This document shows, piece by piece, positions 1 to 9,539 of a stretch of DNA of 64,000 nt. The stretch covers positions 1 through 64,000 of the forward strand of contig JAPDRN010000134.1 of the NCBI GenBank assembly GCA_030247855.1. The letters run 5' to 3'. This stretch comes from Knufia peltigerae (Eukaryota; Ascomycota; Eurotiomycetes; Chaetothyriales; Trichomeriaceae). The notes under the pieces are model-generated. The model was not told the DNA's origin. It ran no database searches and was given only the letters and a program-made list of their open reading frames with translations. Position 1 is the first letter of the stretch. Every line of letters starts with the position of its first letter. Both the position numbers and the translations under genes were made by a program.

Positions 1-855
1 CGTAGAGGGAGATGTCACCACCAACCTGGCCGAGCTCATCCCCAAGGTCAAGGCCGTAAAAGATCGACCTGAGTGGTTCGCTCAAATCAATGACTGGAAG
101 AAGCGATTTCCCTTGAGCGCATACGAGAAGGGCACACCCGACGGCTTGATCAAGCCGCAAGAATTGATTGAAAAGTTGTCCGACATGACGGCCAACAGGA
201 AACAAGAGACTATCATCGCAACTGGTGTCGGACAACATCAAATGTGGGCCGCTCAACACTTCCGATGGCGATACCCTCGAACCATGATTACCTCTGGTGG
301 TCTGGGCACTATGGGCTTCGGTCTTCCTGCTGCCATTGGCGCCAAGGTTGCCCGACCAGATGCCCTCGTGGTTGATATCGACGGAGACGCTTCGTTCAAC
401 ATGACTTTGACCGAACTGAGCACCGCTAACCAGTTCAATATCGGTGTCAAGGTCATTGTCTTGAACAATGAAGAACAGGGTATGGTCACTCAATGGCAGA
501 GCTTGTTCTACGAGGATCGATTCGCCCACACGCACCAGAAGAACCCCGACTTTGTCAAGCTCGCCGAGGCGATGGGTGTCCAGGCCCGACGATGCATCAA
601 GCCTGCCGATGTTGAAGCAAGCCTTGAATGGTTGATCAGCGGAAGTGGCGACGGACCAGCTCTTCTCGAAGTCGTTACTGACAAGAAGGTGCCTGTCCTG
701 CCCATGGTGCCTGCTGGCAAGGCTCTCCACGAATTTTTGGTTTATGATGAAGGTATGATTCCAGTAGAGTGATTGCCCTTGAGGATCTACTAACAATGTT
801 GATAGCCAAAGAAAAGGAGCGAAGGGCTCTCATGAAGCAGAGATCCGGTCATTGA
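1..855 (+). CDS. ILV2: Acetolactate synthase catalytic subunit, C-terminal part (partial at 5' end)
   Basis: Large subunit of acetohydroxyacid synthase, the ThDP/FAD/Mg enzyme that starts branched-chain amino acid synthesis in mitochondria. The gene enters the window already open (codons begin at base 2), so the start, the targeting peptide and the first domains lie outside. What is visible is the ThDP-binding domain: the GDASFNMT motif, the following NN in VIVLNNEEQGMV, and MVTQWQ, whose Trp is the known herbicide-contact residue of this family. Reading straight on gives an early stop at 772. An intron at 753-805 (GTATGA donor, CTAAC branch, ATAG acceptor) instead joins YDE to AKEKERRALMKQRSGH and stops at 853-855, the ending expected of fungal Ilv2. 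Codon use is ordinary for the window, with many CGA arginines. Identity is secure; the intron is inferred from signals and frame. Confidence 0.96.
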
Positions 856-1750
856 GCAGCATAATCACCATAATTTTCCGTTGAATACCCCAATCTAGGA
901 GGACGATCTGTATAGGCGACGTACGCATTCATGATTTCGCAGAAGCTTGAGACATTGCACAATTCTAGTGCAGAACCAGGCTCTCTTTGAAGAATCCGAC
1001 TATTATGTTGGAAGAAGAAAAGTGCACAAAAAGTTTGGCAGGAGTGTGATTTTGAAACGGCTGTCGCATGGGACCATACCTGATATGATTCCACAGTCAG
1101 TCTACGGGGTACATAGCGTCGTTTTGATCAGCCTGAAAACCAACGTTGAGCATTTTGTCAGCCCTGCATCTGATTGTCTATTTCTTTCGTAATATTTAAC
1201 TTGTGTCAACCAACGTCTAGGTGAAGCTGTCCTCTTACCTCGGTAGATGTGATAAAGGAGGCAGACCATGTTGCGTGCAATGCGTACTCGTATCTCCACG
1301 TATTTCCTCGCTGACTCACAAATGGCACAATGGATGAATTTCTCCTCAAGATCTTCGAGCTGCCACGTCAGACATCGTTTATCAAACGAATCCAATGTCG
1401 ACGTTGAATACTTGTAATCGGACCTCCTCCGAATTCTCCGGGCCGTCGGTAAGTACGTTCCGTCGGCTGAGAATGATCGTCGACACAGGGCGCTGCCGAA
1501 GAAAAGATTTGATGAAGACATGATTGGTTCACACGGCACTCGGCAAGGGCTGTGGCCAATCACAGCTCCCTAGTAACATAAACGGACAGATCCCGAGATC
1601 GGGCAACAAAAGTGTGAGCCTTTTCGAGGGAAAGAATTCAACAATGACATGGTTCTATCCAGCTCTAATCAGGGGAAATGGACAGCCTCCGACCACTAAG
1701 GATGGCGTCCATATCAGACATGTTTTACGCGGTTGAAGGATCGTTCTAAC

Positions 1751-1871
1751 CTGCCTAGAGTATCTTTTCAAGACTTTCATCCCTCCAGTTTGTTACCTGG
1801 CCATCCATACTCATCTGCCTAGAGTATCCTTTCCAGATTCCATCCTTTCAGTTCGTTACCCTGGCCACTCC
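1751..1871. repeat. Diverged tandem repeat, two units of about 56 bp
   Basis: Unit 1 at 1751-1806 and unit 2 at 1815-1871 both begin CTGCCTAGAGTATC and end GTTACC(C)TGGCCA. They differ mostly by C/T substitutions plus a few one-base indels. The pair lies about 190-300 bases upstream of the MFS start codon. Confidence 0.85.
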
Positions 1872-1882
1872 TTGCTGCCTCG

Positions 1883-1906
1883 ATATATATACATATATAT
1901 ATATAT
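1883..1906. repeat. Alternating AT tract
   Basis: Nearly uninterrupted TA dinucleotides with one C, about 150 bases upstream of the transporter ATG. It may act as an AT-rich promoter element or simply be a microsatellite. Confidence 0.8.
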
Positions 1907-2057
1907 TCCATAAATACCATACACGTCCCGCTCTTTTCTTCCTCGCCGAAGTTGAAAAGTTGTTCGACTCGACGGGATCTTGAGGTTTGGACTTTGTTAC
2001 CTTGCACACCTCAGGAATGCCACACACTCTGCGTCCCCTTCATTCCACGACGCAATC

Positions 2058-3755
2058 ATGACGGGCGAATCGCACCACGATGTCGAGAACGTCGTCGCCC
2101 GCGACCACGCAGAAGGAAAGGTCGGCTCTACACATCAACGGCCGAGCACGGCTTCCCCTGCACGACCTGGTTTGGAAAAGGCACCTGGAACCACCACGAC
2201 CCCCGACGAGCACGACCGTTTTCAAGATGACTCGAGCTCGAAAGCAGACGACGACGAGGAGGAAGAAGAAGAGGATCGAGCGTCCAGGGCTCTGGCGCGT
2301 ATCCACTCCCACGCTTCCCACCACGACATCCACTCCGTGCCGTCCGAGACGTCCGAGTTCGTCGAGCTCAACGCCGCGCAGTACGAACGCTTCTCGCCCG
2401 GCCGGAAGATCCTGATCACGATGGTCCTGTCTCTCTGCGGGTTCCTGGCGCCCATATCCAGCACGACCATCCTGTCGGCCATCCCCGAGATCGCCGAGAC
2501 GTTCCACACCAGCGGGAGCGTCATCAACGTCTCCAACGCCGTCTACCTGATCTTCATGGGCCTGAGCCCGTGCCTCTGGGGCCCGCTCTCGAACATCTAC
2601 GGCCGGCGGTGGATCTGCGTCACGACGGCCTGGCTCTTCTTCGCCTTCAGCATCGGCACCGCCCTCTCGCCCAACCTCGCCAGCTACTTCGTCTTCCGCA
2701 TGCTCACGGCCTACCAGGGGACGAGCTTCCTGATCGTGGGCACGAGCTGCCTCGGCGACATCTACACGCCCACCGCCCGCGCGACCGCCCTGGGCTGGTT
2801 CCTCAGCGGCACGCTGATCGGCCCCGCGCTCGGGCCGTTCGTCGGCGGCATCATCGTCACCTACCGGTCGTGGCGGGTCATCTTCTGGCTGCAGGCGGCC
2901 CTGGGCGGCGTGGCCGCCGCGCTCGTCCTGCTCGTTCTGCCCGAGACGATCCCGACCAAGAAGATCGACGACCTGCGGGACCTGCCCCGGTCCCAGAGGG
3001 CCAGGAGGATCGCGCACTGGGTCAGCCCGCTGCGCGTGGCCTCGCTGCTGTTCAGCTACCCCAACCTCATCGTCGCCGGGGTCGCGAGCAGCAGCCTCGT
3101 GTGGAACATGTACTCGCTCCTCACGCCCATCCGGTACGTGCTCAACCCGCGCTTCCACCTCACCAGCCCCATGCTGTCGGGCCTGTTCTACATCGCCCCC
3201 GGCGGCGGCTACCTCCTGGGCACCTTCGTCGGGGGCCGCTTCGCCGACCACGTCGTCAAGAAGTGGGTCGCGCGGAGGGGCCGGCGGGTGCCCGAGGACC
3301 GGCTGAGGAGCTGCTACGTCTTCGTCGGCGGCGTCATCCCGGCGTCGATGCTCGTCTACGGCTGGACCGTCGACCGGGAGGTCGGGGGCGTGCCCGTGCC
3401 CGTGGTCGCCATGTTCGCCCAGGGCGTCGCGCAGCTGTTCTGCTTCCCCAGCCTCAACACCTACTGCCTGGACGTCATGCAGTCCAAGGGCCTGAGCGCC
3501 GAGGTCGTGGCCGGCAACTACATGATCCGGTACGTGTTCGCCGCCGCGGGCAGCGCCGTCTGCCTCCCGGCCATCGAGGCCATGGGCGTGGGTTGGTTCA
3601 GTACCATCTCGGCCGGCTTCATGGTCCTCAGCGCCGTCGCCCTGTGGGCCGTCACCGTCTGGGGAGAGGGGTGGAGGAAGGCCGTGGACGCGAAGAAGAG
3701 ACGGAACAAGGCCGCCAGGAAGGCCGAGAGGGAGAAGGAGGGCGAGAAGGTGTGA
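2058..3755 (+). CDS. MFS transporter, DHA1 (drug:H+ antiporter) type
   Basis: A 565-residue major facilitator protein of the 12-TM DHA1 type, expected in the plasma membrane and exporting small molecules by proton antiport; the substrate cannot be told. The N-terminal ~120 residues are hydrophilic with a run of acidic residues (DDDEEEEEED near residue 80). Then come paired TM segments with the loop 2-3 motif GPLSNIYGRRW and the antiporter motif C in TM5, GTLIGPALGPFVGG. The tail is strongly basic (KKRRNKAARKAER). The gene is intronless. ATG 2058 is the first in-frame ATG; the open frame upstream holds only non-ATG triplets. Third codon positions are overwhelmingly G or C and arginine uses CGG/AGG/CGC, unlike the CGA-rich neighbours. 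It is convergent with the acyl-CoA ligase gene at 4471. Confidence 0.92.
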   Translation: MTGESHHDVENVVARDHAEGKVGSTHQRPSTASPARPGLEKAPGTTTTPDEHDRFQDDSSSKADDDEEEEEEDRASRALARIHSHASHHDIHSVPSETSEFVELNAAQYERFSPGRKILITMVLSLCGFLAPISSTTILSAIPEIAETFHTSGSVINVSNAVYLIFMGLSPCLWGPLSNIYGRRWICVTTAWLFFAFSIGTALSPNLASYFVFRMLTAYQGTSFLIVGTSCLGDIYTPTARATALGWFLSGTLIGPALGPFVGGIIVTYRSWRVIFWLQAALGGVAAALVLLVLPETIPTKKIDDLRDLPRSQRARRIAHWVSPLRVASLLFSYPNLIVAGVASSSLVWNMYSLLTPIRYVLNPRFHLTSPMLSGLFYIAPGGGYLLGTFVGGRFADHVVKKWVARRGRRVPEDRLRSCYVFVGGVIPASMLVYGWTVDREVGGVPVPVVAMFAQGVAQLFCFPSLNTYCLDVMQSKGLSAEVVAGNYMIRYVFAAAGSAVCLPAIEAMGVGWFSTISAGFMVLSAVALWAVTVWGEGWRKAVDAKKRRNKAARKAEREKEGEKV

Positions 3756-4470
3756 AGAAGGGACGTACGTGGGTGGTGGATTCAACACGATGTCTTTCCT
3801 CGATGTGACGGAAGAGGACACACGTGGGGATTGACATGGTGTCTACCTTGATACCAAATACAAGGAGGGCGCCACGGGATGACGTGTTGTTGACAACATA
3901 CTTTGATGTTTAAGACGGACGGCGTCATGGGCTGATATGTTGCTGTCTGACTTTGCGTGTCGGAAAAAGGATTTTATGGGTTGACCTACCTACAGCCTAG
4001 GAAAACCATTGATGTTAACGACGATGAAATGACTTTTTTGCATGTCTAGAACAAGAGATATACTATTGTTTTTGAAAAGAAAGAGCGGGCGTTCGGGGGG
4101 TAGGGGGGGGGATGGCATTTATTTTGCGGGAGGGGGGGACCATGGAAGGGAAAGGCATTTTGCACAACCGCACGGCGTTTCCTTACGACACAAAGATATT
4201 GGGGCAGATACCAAATTATCATCTACCTTAGGTAGGTACGTATCAAAAGAAAAAGAAAAATTAGAAAAATTGAAAAAAGAAAAGAATCCAAAAGGTCGAA
4301 ATCGGATGGATACCCTTGATCTGATCTGTCCTGTCCCCGATACTGACACTGATGAAGTGGTATATAATATCCTATTCTATTCAACACCAATTCTATGTTG
4401 GCTGTCATGAAAATCCCGAATCACTTACATCCTATCCATCAAACCATGGTTGAACTAGACTCTGGGCTCT
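3756..4470. other. Convergent 3' intergenic region
   Basis: Shared downstream region of two convergent genes. No gene seen. It contains strand-asymmetric G runs at 4095-4138 and a near-palindromic CTACCTTAGGTAG at about 4223-4235. Confidence 0.6.
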
Positions 4471-6183
4471 CTACAACTTCGATCCACTCTTCTTCACCTT
4501 CTTGACCAACATGTCCTTCAACTGCCTCCTCAAAATCTTCCCACTGGGAGACTTTGGGATGGCATCGACAATGAACAAGCCACCTCTCAATTTCTTGTGG
4601 TTTGCGACTCTTGCATTCAACCAACCATTGATCTCATCAATAGTTTCCTGATTGTCTCTCCCCTTTTTTCTTCTGGCCGAATCATTCACAACTACAAACC
4701 CCGCTGGCAACTCGGTGGCTTCTTGGTCGACCCAAACCCCCACCACGCAAGCGTCCTCGACGACGGGGTGTTCCAACAGTTTACCTTCCAACTCGCTAGG
4801 AATCACCTGGAGACCTTTGTACTTGATCATTTCTTTGATGCGGTCGACGATGGTGATGAAACCGTCCTCGTCAAAGAATCCAACGTCACCCGTACGGAAC
4901 CACAGTTTCGCTTCTTCGTTCGGACCCGGCGGATCTCGAAGAGCAAACCCACTTTTTGTGGCCTCCTCATTACGGTAATACCCAGGTGTCACGTTTGGTC
5001 CTCGACACCACAACTCGCCCGGTTTCGTGGCTTCGTCGACGTCGAGCATCGTCTCCGGGTCGACCACTCGAAACTCCATGCTCGAAGTGACGTTCCCGAC
5101 CGTGTGTCGTTTGTCGAGTCGGTCGATGGGCACAATTGCACCCAGAGGGCTGGTCTCGGTCATGCCCCAAGCCTGACGGGCGACGAGCGTCGTGCCGTAC
5201 AGTTTCAGAAACCGTCGCTCGACGGCTTCGCGTAGTTCGACGCTGAGAGGGGCCGCCGCCGAAGTGATCCTTTTCAGGCTACTGAGGTCGTGGCGCTCGA
5301 GGTGCGGGTGCTTTGCCAGCAACAACATAATGGGTGGCACGACCTGGATGGTCTCCGGGCGATATTTGACCAGACTAGACAAGAAGAGCTCTGGTTCGAA
5401 CCGGGGGAGGAGCACCGTGGTGTTGCCCACTAGCATGTTCATGATCAGGATGCTGACGAGGCCATATATGTGGGATAAGGGCAAAAACGCCACCGTGGTG
5501 ATGTCGCCCGTCACGTCTTCGGGAATGTGGACCATCCACTGTTGCGTGTTGGCGACGATGTTGAGGTGAGTCGTCATGACGCCCTTGGCAGTTCCCGTCG
5601 TGCCGGACGAGAAACACATGAACGAGAGACGTTCCGAGGCTTCGGACGGAGAAATCGACACGAGAGGGCTGGCCGGGCATGTGGTCGCGAGAGCCTCGGC
5701 GGTGGGAGGAGTACCAGTGGAGTTTTTGTCGCCATCGGCTTGGATGATGATGATGATGGGCGAGTCAAGTGTGGCGGTCGCACGCTTTGCCGTGTCGATG
5801 AGAGACGAGTGTGCGATCAAGTGTTTCGCGCCACACGTTTTGAGCTGTGACGAAAGTTCTTGCGCCGTGTAAGCTGCGCTGACGGGCGAGACGGTCGCGC
5901 CGCACCCCAGGATGGCATAGCATATGATGGCATAGTCGATGCTGTTGGGGCTGAAGACGGCCACGACGTCTCGTGGTGCGACGCCGAGAGAGCGCAGGCC
6001 GTGTGCCAGAGAGCGCGTCCGCTGGATGATGGCCCCGTACGTTCGCACCGCACCCGTCACGGCGTCGATGTAGATTGGTTTGTCATCCGGTGTGTTTCTC
6101 GGGTTGGAGAATAAGTGTGTAAGGAGGTCGGCCTTGATGGGGTCAATGGGAGGGAGGGAGGAACGAAAGATTCTAGGAGACAT
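4471..6183 (-). CDS. Acyl-CoA synthetase, 4-coumarate-CoA ligase-like, peroxisomal (PTS1 SKL)
   Basis: A 570-residue adenylate-forming enzyme that would activate a carboxylic acid (aromatic or fatty) to its CoA thioester through an acyl-AMP. Signature elements in order: the P-loop FSSGTTGTAKGVMTTH (about residue 190), the A5 motif QAWGMTETSP, GELWCRGPNVTPGYY, the A7/A8 region WFRTGDVGFFDEDG...DRIKEMIKYKG, and the A10 lysine in PKSPSGKILRR. The protein ends in SKL, a canonical peroxisomal import signal, so it probably acts in peroxisomes, as many fungal 4CL-like enzymes do. ATG 6183 is chosen; an extension to 6210 would need GTG. A GAT-rich stretch near 5745-5757 encodes five consecutive isoleucines. 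No intron is needed. Family is secure, substrate unknown. It is convergent with the DHA1 transporter, which could handle a related acid; that link is speculative. Confidence 0.94.
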   Translation of the reverse strand: MSPRIFRSSLPPIDPIKADLLTHLFSNPRNTPDDKPIYIDAVTGAVRTYGAIIQRTRSLAHGLRSLGVAPRDVVAVFSPNSIDYAIICYAILGCGATVSPVSAAYTAQELSSQLKTCGAKHLIAHSSLIDTAKRATATLDSPIIIIIQADGDKNSTGTPPTAEALATTCPASPLVSISPSEASERLSFMCFSSGTTGTAKGVMTTHLNIVANTQQWMVHIPEDVTGDITTVAFLPLSHIYGLVSILIMNMLVGNTTVLLPRFEPELFLSSLVKYRPETIQVVPPIMLLLAKHPHLERHDLSSLKRITSAAAPLSVELREAVERRFLKLYGTTLVARQAWGMTETSPLGAIVPIDRLDKRHTVGNVTSSMEFRVVDPETMLDVDEATKPGELWCRGPNVTPGYYRNEEATKSGFALRDPPGPNEEAKLWFRTGDVGFFDEDGFITIVDRIKEMIKYKGLQVIPSELEGKLLEHPVVEDACVVGVWVDQEATELPAGFVVVNDSARRKKGRDNQETIDEINGWLNARVANHKKLRGGLFIVDAIPKSPSGKILRRQLKDMLVKKVKKSGSKL

Positions 6184-7369
6184 TGTTCTTTTTTTGTTCT
6201 TGGGCCCCACAGAGCTAGCTAAGCTGCCTGTGAAGTGCTAGGTAGGATATCATGAGAGCTGATGATGATGGCCGGACCAGTGCTTATATACCTCTTGTGG
6301 TAGGTTCGCCATCCTTACCTGGGTACGCTTGGATTGTACCGCTGTGGCGTGGTTGGAGGGGGGGCGATACGAGTTCCATTTCGTCAGCATCTAAATAGTA
6401 CTTGCAAGTTATGGGATAAGATGGCGAGGCTGGCAGATAGGAAAAGAGACCATTGCAGATCCCGGGAACGCGAGACAGGGCATGCATGACAAACCAGAGT
6501 ACCTGGAGTATCATTACCCACATGGAACGATACAAGAGCTCAGCTCCATCGTGGCCGTCGCGGTGATGGTGTTGGCGGCGGCGGCGGCGGTGGCATCGTC
6601 TTTGTGTCGCATCGAATGAACCAATTGGGCCCTGACCGTTCCACAACTCACTACAAGTCCAGATGGCAAGGCAATGGGACGGATAGCGGTATGTTTGTGG
6701 ACGAGACTAGCCAGGGCAACAGTGGTGCTCGTACTCTTGTTGGTCTTAGACTGAGATGTGTGGTCGATGTCAGCTTATTATGTGAAAAATGGAGAACGGA
6801 GTACATCCTGGCGAGAAAGGGGAAGGTGGAGTCGCGAAAAATAGATCACTGTTACTGACGGAACATTGTACTCCGTAGGCAGCACATTCATTGTGTCGAG
6901 AGTTGATGAGGCCAAAAGATCCGAAAGGGATGGTTACTCTGGTACCTCATAAGATGGCATAAAAAAGAAGAAGCCATTGTCCAATCGGGCAAAACTTGAA
7001 AGGAAGATTGATGGACGCGGCTAAACAAATGGGCTGTTGGTGGCCACTTGCAACTAACGGAGTACCTGCCCAAGAGAGATAGCGAATATCGCCTATCATG
7101 GCAAAGGAGAAGGTAGTTGTTTCTTCATCGATGCCTTACTGTAGGTAGATATCGTTCCGGGATCCAAAAGTAGTCAGCCAGGTAATCAGCTGCTGTGGAA
7201 AGTAATCATTACTCGAAACTACTGTCCCGAGTTGGTATTATATCACGTGTGCGGATGAATGCCGTTGTCAAAGCGAGAGAACTGTACTGTACAGTATAAT
7301 GGCCCATATAACTAAGTGAAGTTACATGGACTCCATAAAGATCGCTACAACAAGTACCGGCAACTTCAT
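6184..7369. other. Intergenic: 4CL-like promoter and galactokinase 3' region
   Basis: No gene supportable. It holds a GGC-rich triplet run near 6570-6590 and two copies of the octamer ACGGAGTA (6869-6876 on the minus strand, 7057-7064 on the plus). Confidence 0.6.
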
Positions 7370-8917
7370 TCAAAAATCAAGTGCAGACCCGACAATCAAC
7401 GATGACCCCTGACTCGGTTTTGAAATTACAAGCGCCTCCCGAAGTTTCTCCTCGCTGATATCAGGAAACTTTTTGAAATAATACTCCTTCTTCAGAGCTT
7501 CAGTGACGGCGGCGACGTTCTTCTGGGGGACGAGATGCACAGTGCACCCGCCCCATCCGGCCCCTGTCAAGCGACTACCATACGTTCCAGCCTTGCGTGC
7601 AATGGAGCAAATGTCATCAACCTCCGGACACGAGCATTCATAAACGTCCTTGCAAGAGATCTGTGTCCTGTTCATGAGATCACCCAGTTGCAAAAGCTTC
7701 TCCTGGTCAAGTTTGCCAGAGGTTGACAGTATTTCTTTAAATTGATGGACACGCTCGGCCTCCTCCAAGACGTGCAATGCTCGTTGTCTTAGCTTGAATG
7801 AGTCGGCTCGAATGGGGAATTTGGATAAGTACTGCTTCTCCAGCTGGCTGACTGATATGCCCAGGATCTGAGCAATGTCGTCCAGGGTATAACTGTCCTT
7901 GTCAAGTTTCGTGTTGATGATGTCAATCACTGACTTTATTTGATCCGCCATCGGTGCGTCCCTGCGACCCTCTTTCTTCATGACCTCTTCTTGGAAGTTG
8001 CGCAGACAGAAACCCAAGGACGAATCATCTGGATTTAAGGCAATGTCGTGCAATTTTGCCAGTACAACGGTGGCAAGAGTCACCTCGACGACCCTCAGGT
8101 TGTAATGGATGGGGGCTGTGACTGCCTTGTCGGATGTGACGAAAGATTGTGCGATCAGGAAGGTCACCTCGGGATCCGAAACCGGCACCGGGACGTGTTC
8201 AGCAGAAAACTTTGGGAAGAAATGGCAGTACAGCAAATAACCCCTCTCGGAAAAGATCGATGCAGCTTGGTCCATGCCTCCAGAGAACACGCCCACAGCT
8301 CGTTCGGACACGATGCAGAGGTCCAACAAATCTTGCTTGCAAATGTCGTAGTTGTTGGCAGCCATAACCGCCAGCGCAGATGCACAAACAAATGCAGCAC
8401 TGCTTGAGAGACCACCGCCACTTGGTACATTTCCATCCACCAGAATCTCCATGCTTTGGGGTTGGAATGATTCGCCAAGTTTCTCGCGTAAATATGGCAA
8501 GCTGCCTTTCAGACCGGCCAGGAAGTAGTTGCTCCAAGCATGGTTTGCTTTATCAATCTCAACTGTACCAGATTTTGGTATCGTGTATGTTTTGGAAGGA
8601 TACTTTGTCGAATTGATGTTCGCGATCTTGATGGTCGCTCCGGAGGTCTCGTCCTTCACCACGCGTGTCGCAATCAGTACATCGACTGTCACGGCCGTTG
8701 GTAAACAATCATATAGCGAGTAGTCAATGTGTTCGCCAATGATGTTGACGCGACCTGGACTCCTTGAGACAAAATCTGGTTTGGCGCTATATTTGCTCTG
8801 AAAAGAGGTGACTAAGTTCTCGAAGCGATGGCGGAGCTCAGCTGGCACAGAGTCCCCTGCCGAGGCTCCAACGTAGACATCGTCCAAGCTGTTGACTTTT
8901 GGTACCGGCTTGCTCAT
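7370..8917 (-). CDS. GAL1: Galactokinase
   Basis: GHMP kinase of 515 residues that phosphorylates D-galactose at C1 with ATP in the cytosol, the first committed step of the Leloir pathway. All three signatures are present: SPGRVNIIGEHIDY near residue 53 (galactose and phosphate binding), the glycine/serine-rich ATP loop PSGGGLSSSAAFVCASA near 165, and the C-terminal GSRLTGAGWGGCTVHL. Length agrees with fungal Gal1 enzymes (about 500-530 aa). It reads as one exon from ATG 8917. It is divergent from the RING-CH gene across about 620 bases. A phosphoglucomutase gene lies further along at 26169, while galactose-1-P uridylyltransferase and epimerase are not in the window. Galactose control cannot be read from the sequence. 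Confidence 0.96.
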   Translation of the reverse strand: MSKPVPKVNSLDDVYVGASAGDSVPAELRHRFENLVTSFQSKYSAKPDFVSRSPGRVNIIGEHIDYSLYDCLPTAVTVDVLIATRVVKDETSGATIKIANINSTKYPSKTYTIPKSGTVEIDKANHAWSNYFLAGLKGSLPYLREKLGESFQPQSMEILVDGNVPSGGGLSSSAAFVCASALAVMAANNYDICKQDLLDLCIVSERAVGVFSGGMDQAASIFSERGYLLYCHFFPKFSAEHVPVPVSDPEVTFLIAQSFVTSDKAVTAPIHYNLRVVEVTLATVVLAKLHDIALNPDDSSLGFCLRNFQEEVMKKEGRRDAPMADQIKSVIDIINTKLDKDSYTLDDIAQILGISVSQLEKQYLSKFPIRADSFKLRQRALHVLEEAERVHQFKEILSTSGKLDQEKLLQLGDLMNRTQISCKDVYECSCPEVDDICSIARKAGTYGSRLTGAGWGGCTVHLVPQKNVAAVTEALKKEYYFKKFPDISEEKLREALVISKPSQGSSLIVGSALDF

Positions 8918-9539
8918 AGTGTCGACGGTAGATTGGTCCTACAAGGACCTTTCGTATTGACGGAACCCTGGAACTAATGCCGTGCACTTTCCGGAGTATG
9001 GTTTTGCGACCTCGCCCCGATTCGGATCAAATCTGTGCATGCACTCCGGCTCAATGCTCGTATCGATATGGAAGAAATTGAGCAAATCGCGACGATATCG
9101 AAAGACGAAGAAGTGAAAAGACTTTGTGTCCTTTCTTTCTCAATCTCAATGCTACTGTGAATAAGTGGCACCAGTGGCATTCGAGGTACTCGAGGGTGGG
9201 TTTATGTTGCTTCCGGAGCGGAAAAACGTCATTGCCGGAGATGGTGGTGGAGGTGCGTCATTCGCCCAGCTTTACGGAGTTCGATACGAGTCTGTAGTCT
9301 GCCTTGTCTATCAGTGTTTGCGATTGCCTAACTCTGTGCTCCCTACAGACACGAGACCACTCCAACGTGTTCGTGTCGACACGACTTCAGCAAGTGAGGC
9401 TTTCTCATCGGCCATGCGATTTCCTACGGACTAGTACTCCCATCTTGTTCTACGGTCCTTCACAGATACAACCAGCCTCTATTTAGACTGCCATCTCCGA
9501 TCTCTCCACCCTCCATAACACTCCGAATTGGACTACAAG
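8918..9539. other. Divergent promoter region of galactokinase and RING-CH genes
   Basis: About 620 bases without a supportable gene, serving both divergent genes. No operator that I can name with confidence. Confidence 0.55.

Larger units (their letters stand above)
856..2057. other. Intergenic: ILV2 3' region and MFS promoter
   Basis: No gene is supportable here; the short open frames lack family resemblance and ATG context. The last 350 bases before the transporter hold a diverged tandem repeat (1751-1871) and an alternating AT tract (1883-1906), so this is probably its promoter. Confidence 0.6.

Noticed and set aside
2040..3821. 593-codon open frame on the minus strand, and a 412-codon plus-strand frame at 2570-3808
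   Set aside because: Both are shadows of the GC-rich MFS gene: with G/C at nearly every third position the other frames rarely contain stops. The products are Arg/Gly/Ala/His-rich with no fold, whereas the 2058-3755 frame has clear transporter motifs.
5395..5404. GGTTCGAACC, resembling a tRNA T-loop
   Set aside because: It lies inside the coding sequence of the acyl-CoA ligase with no cloverleaf around it.
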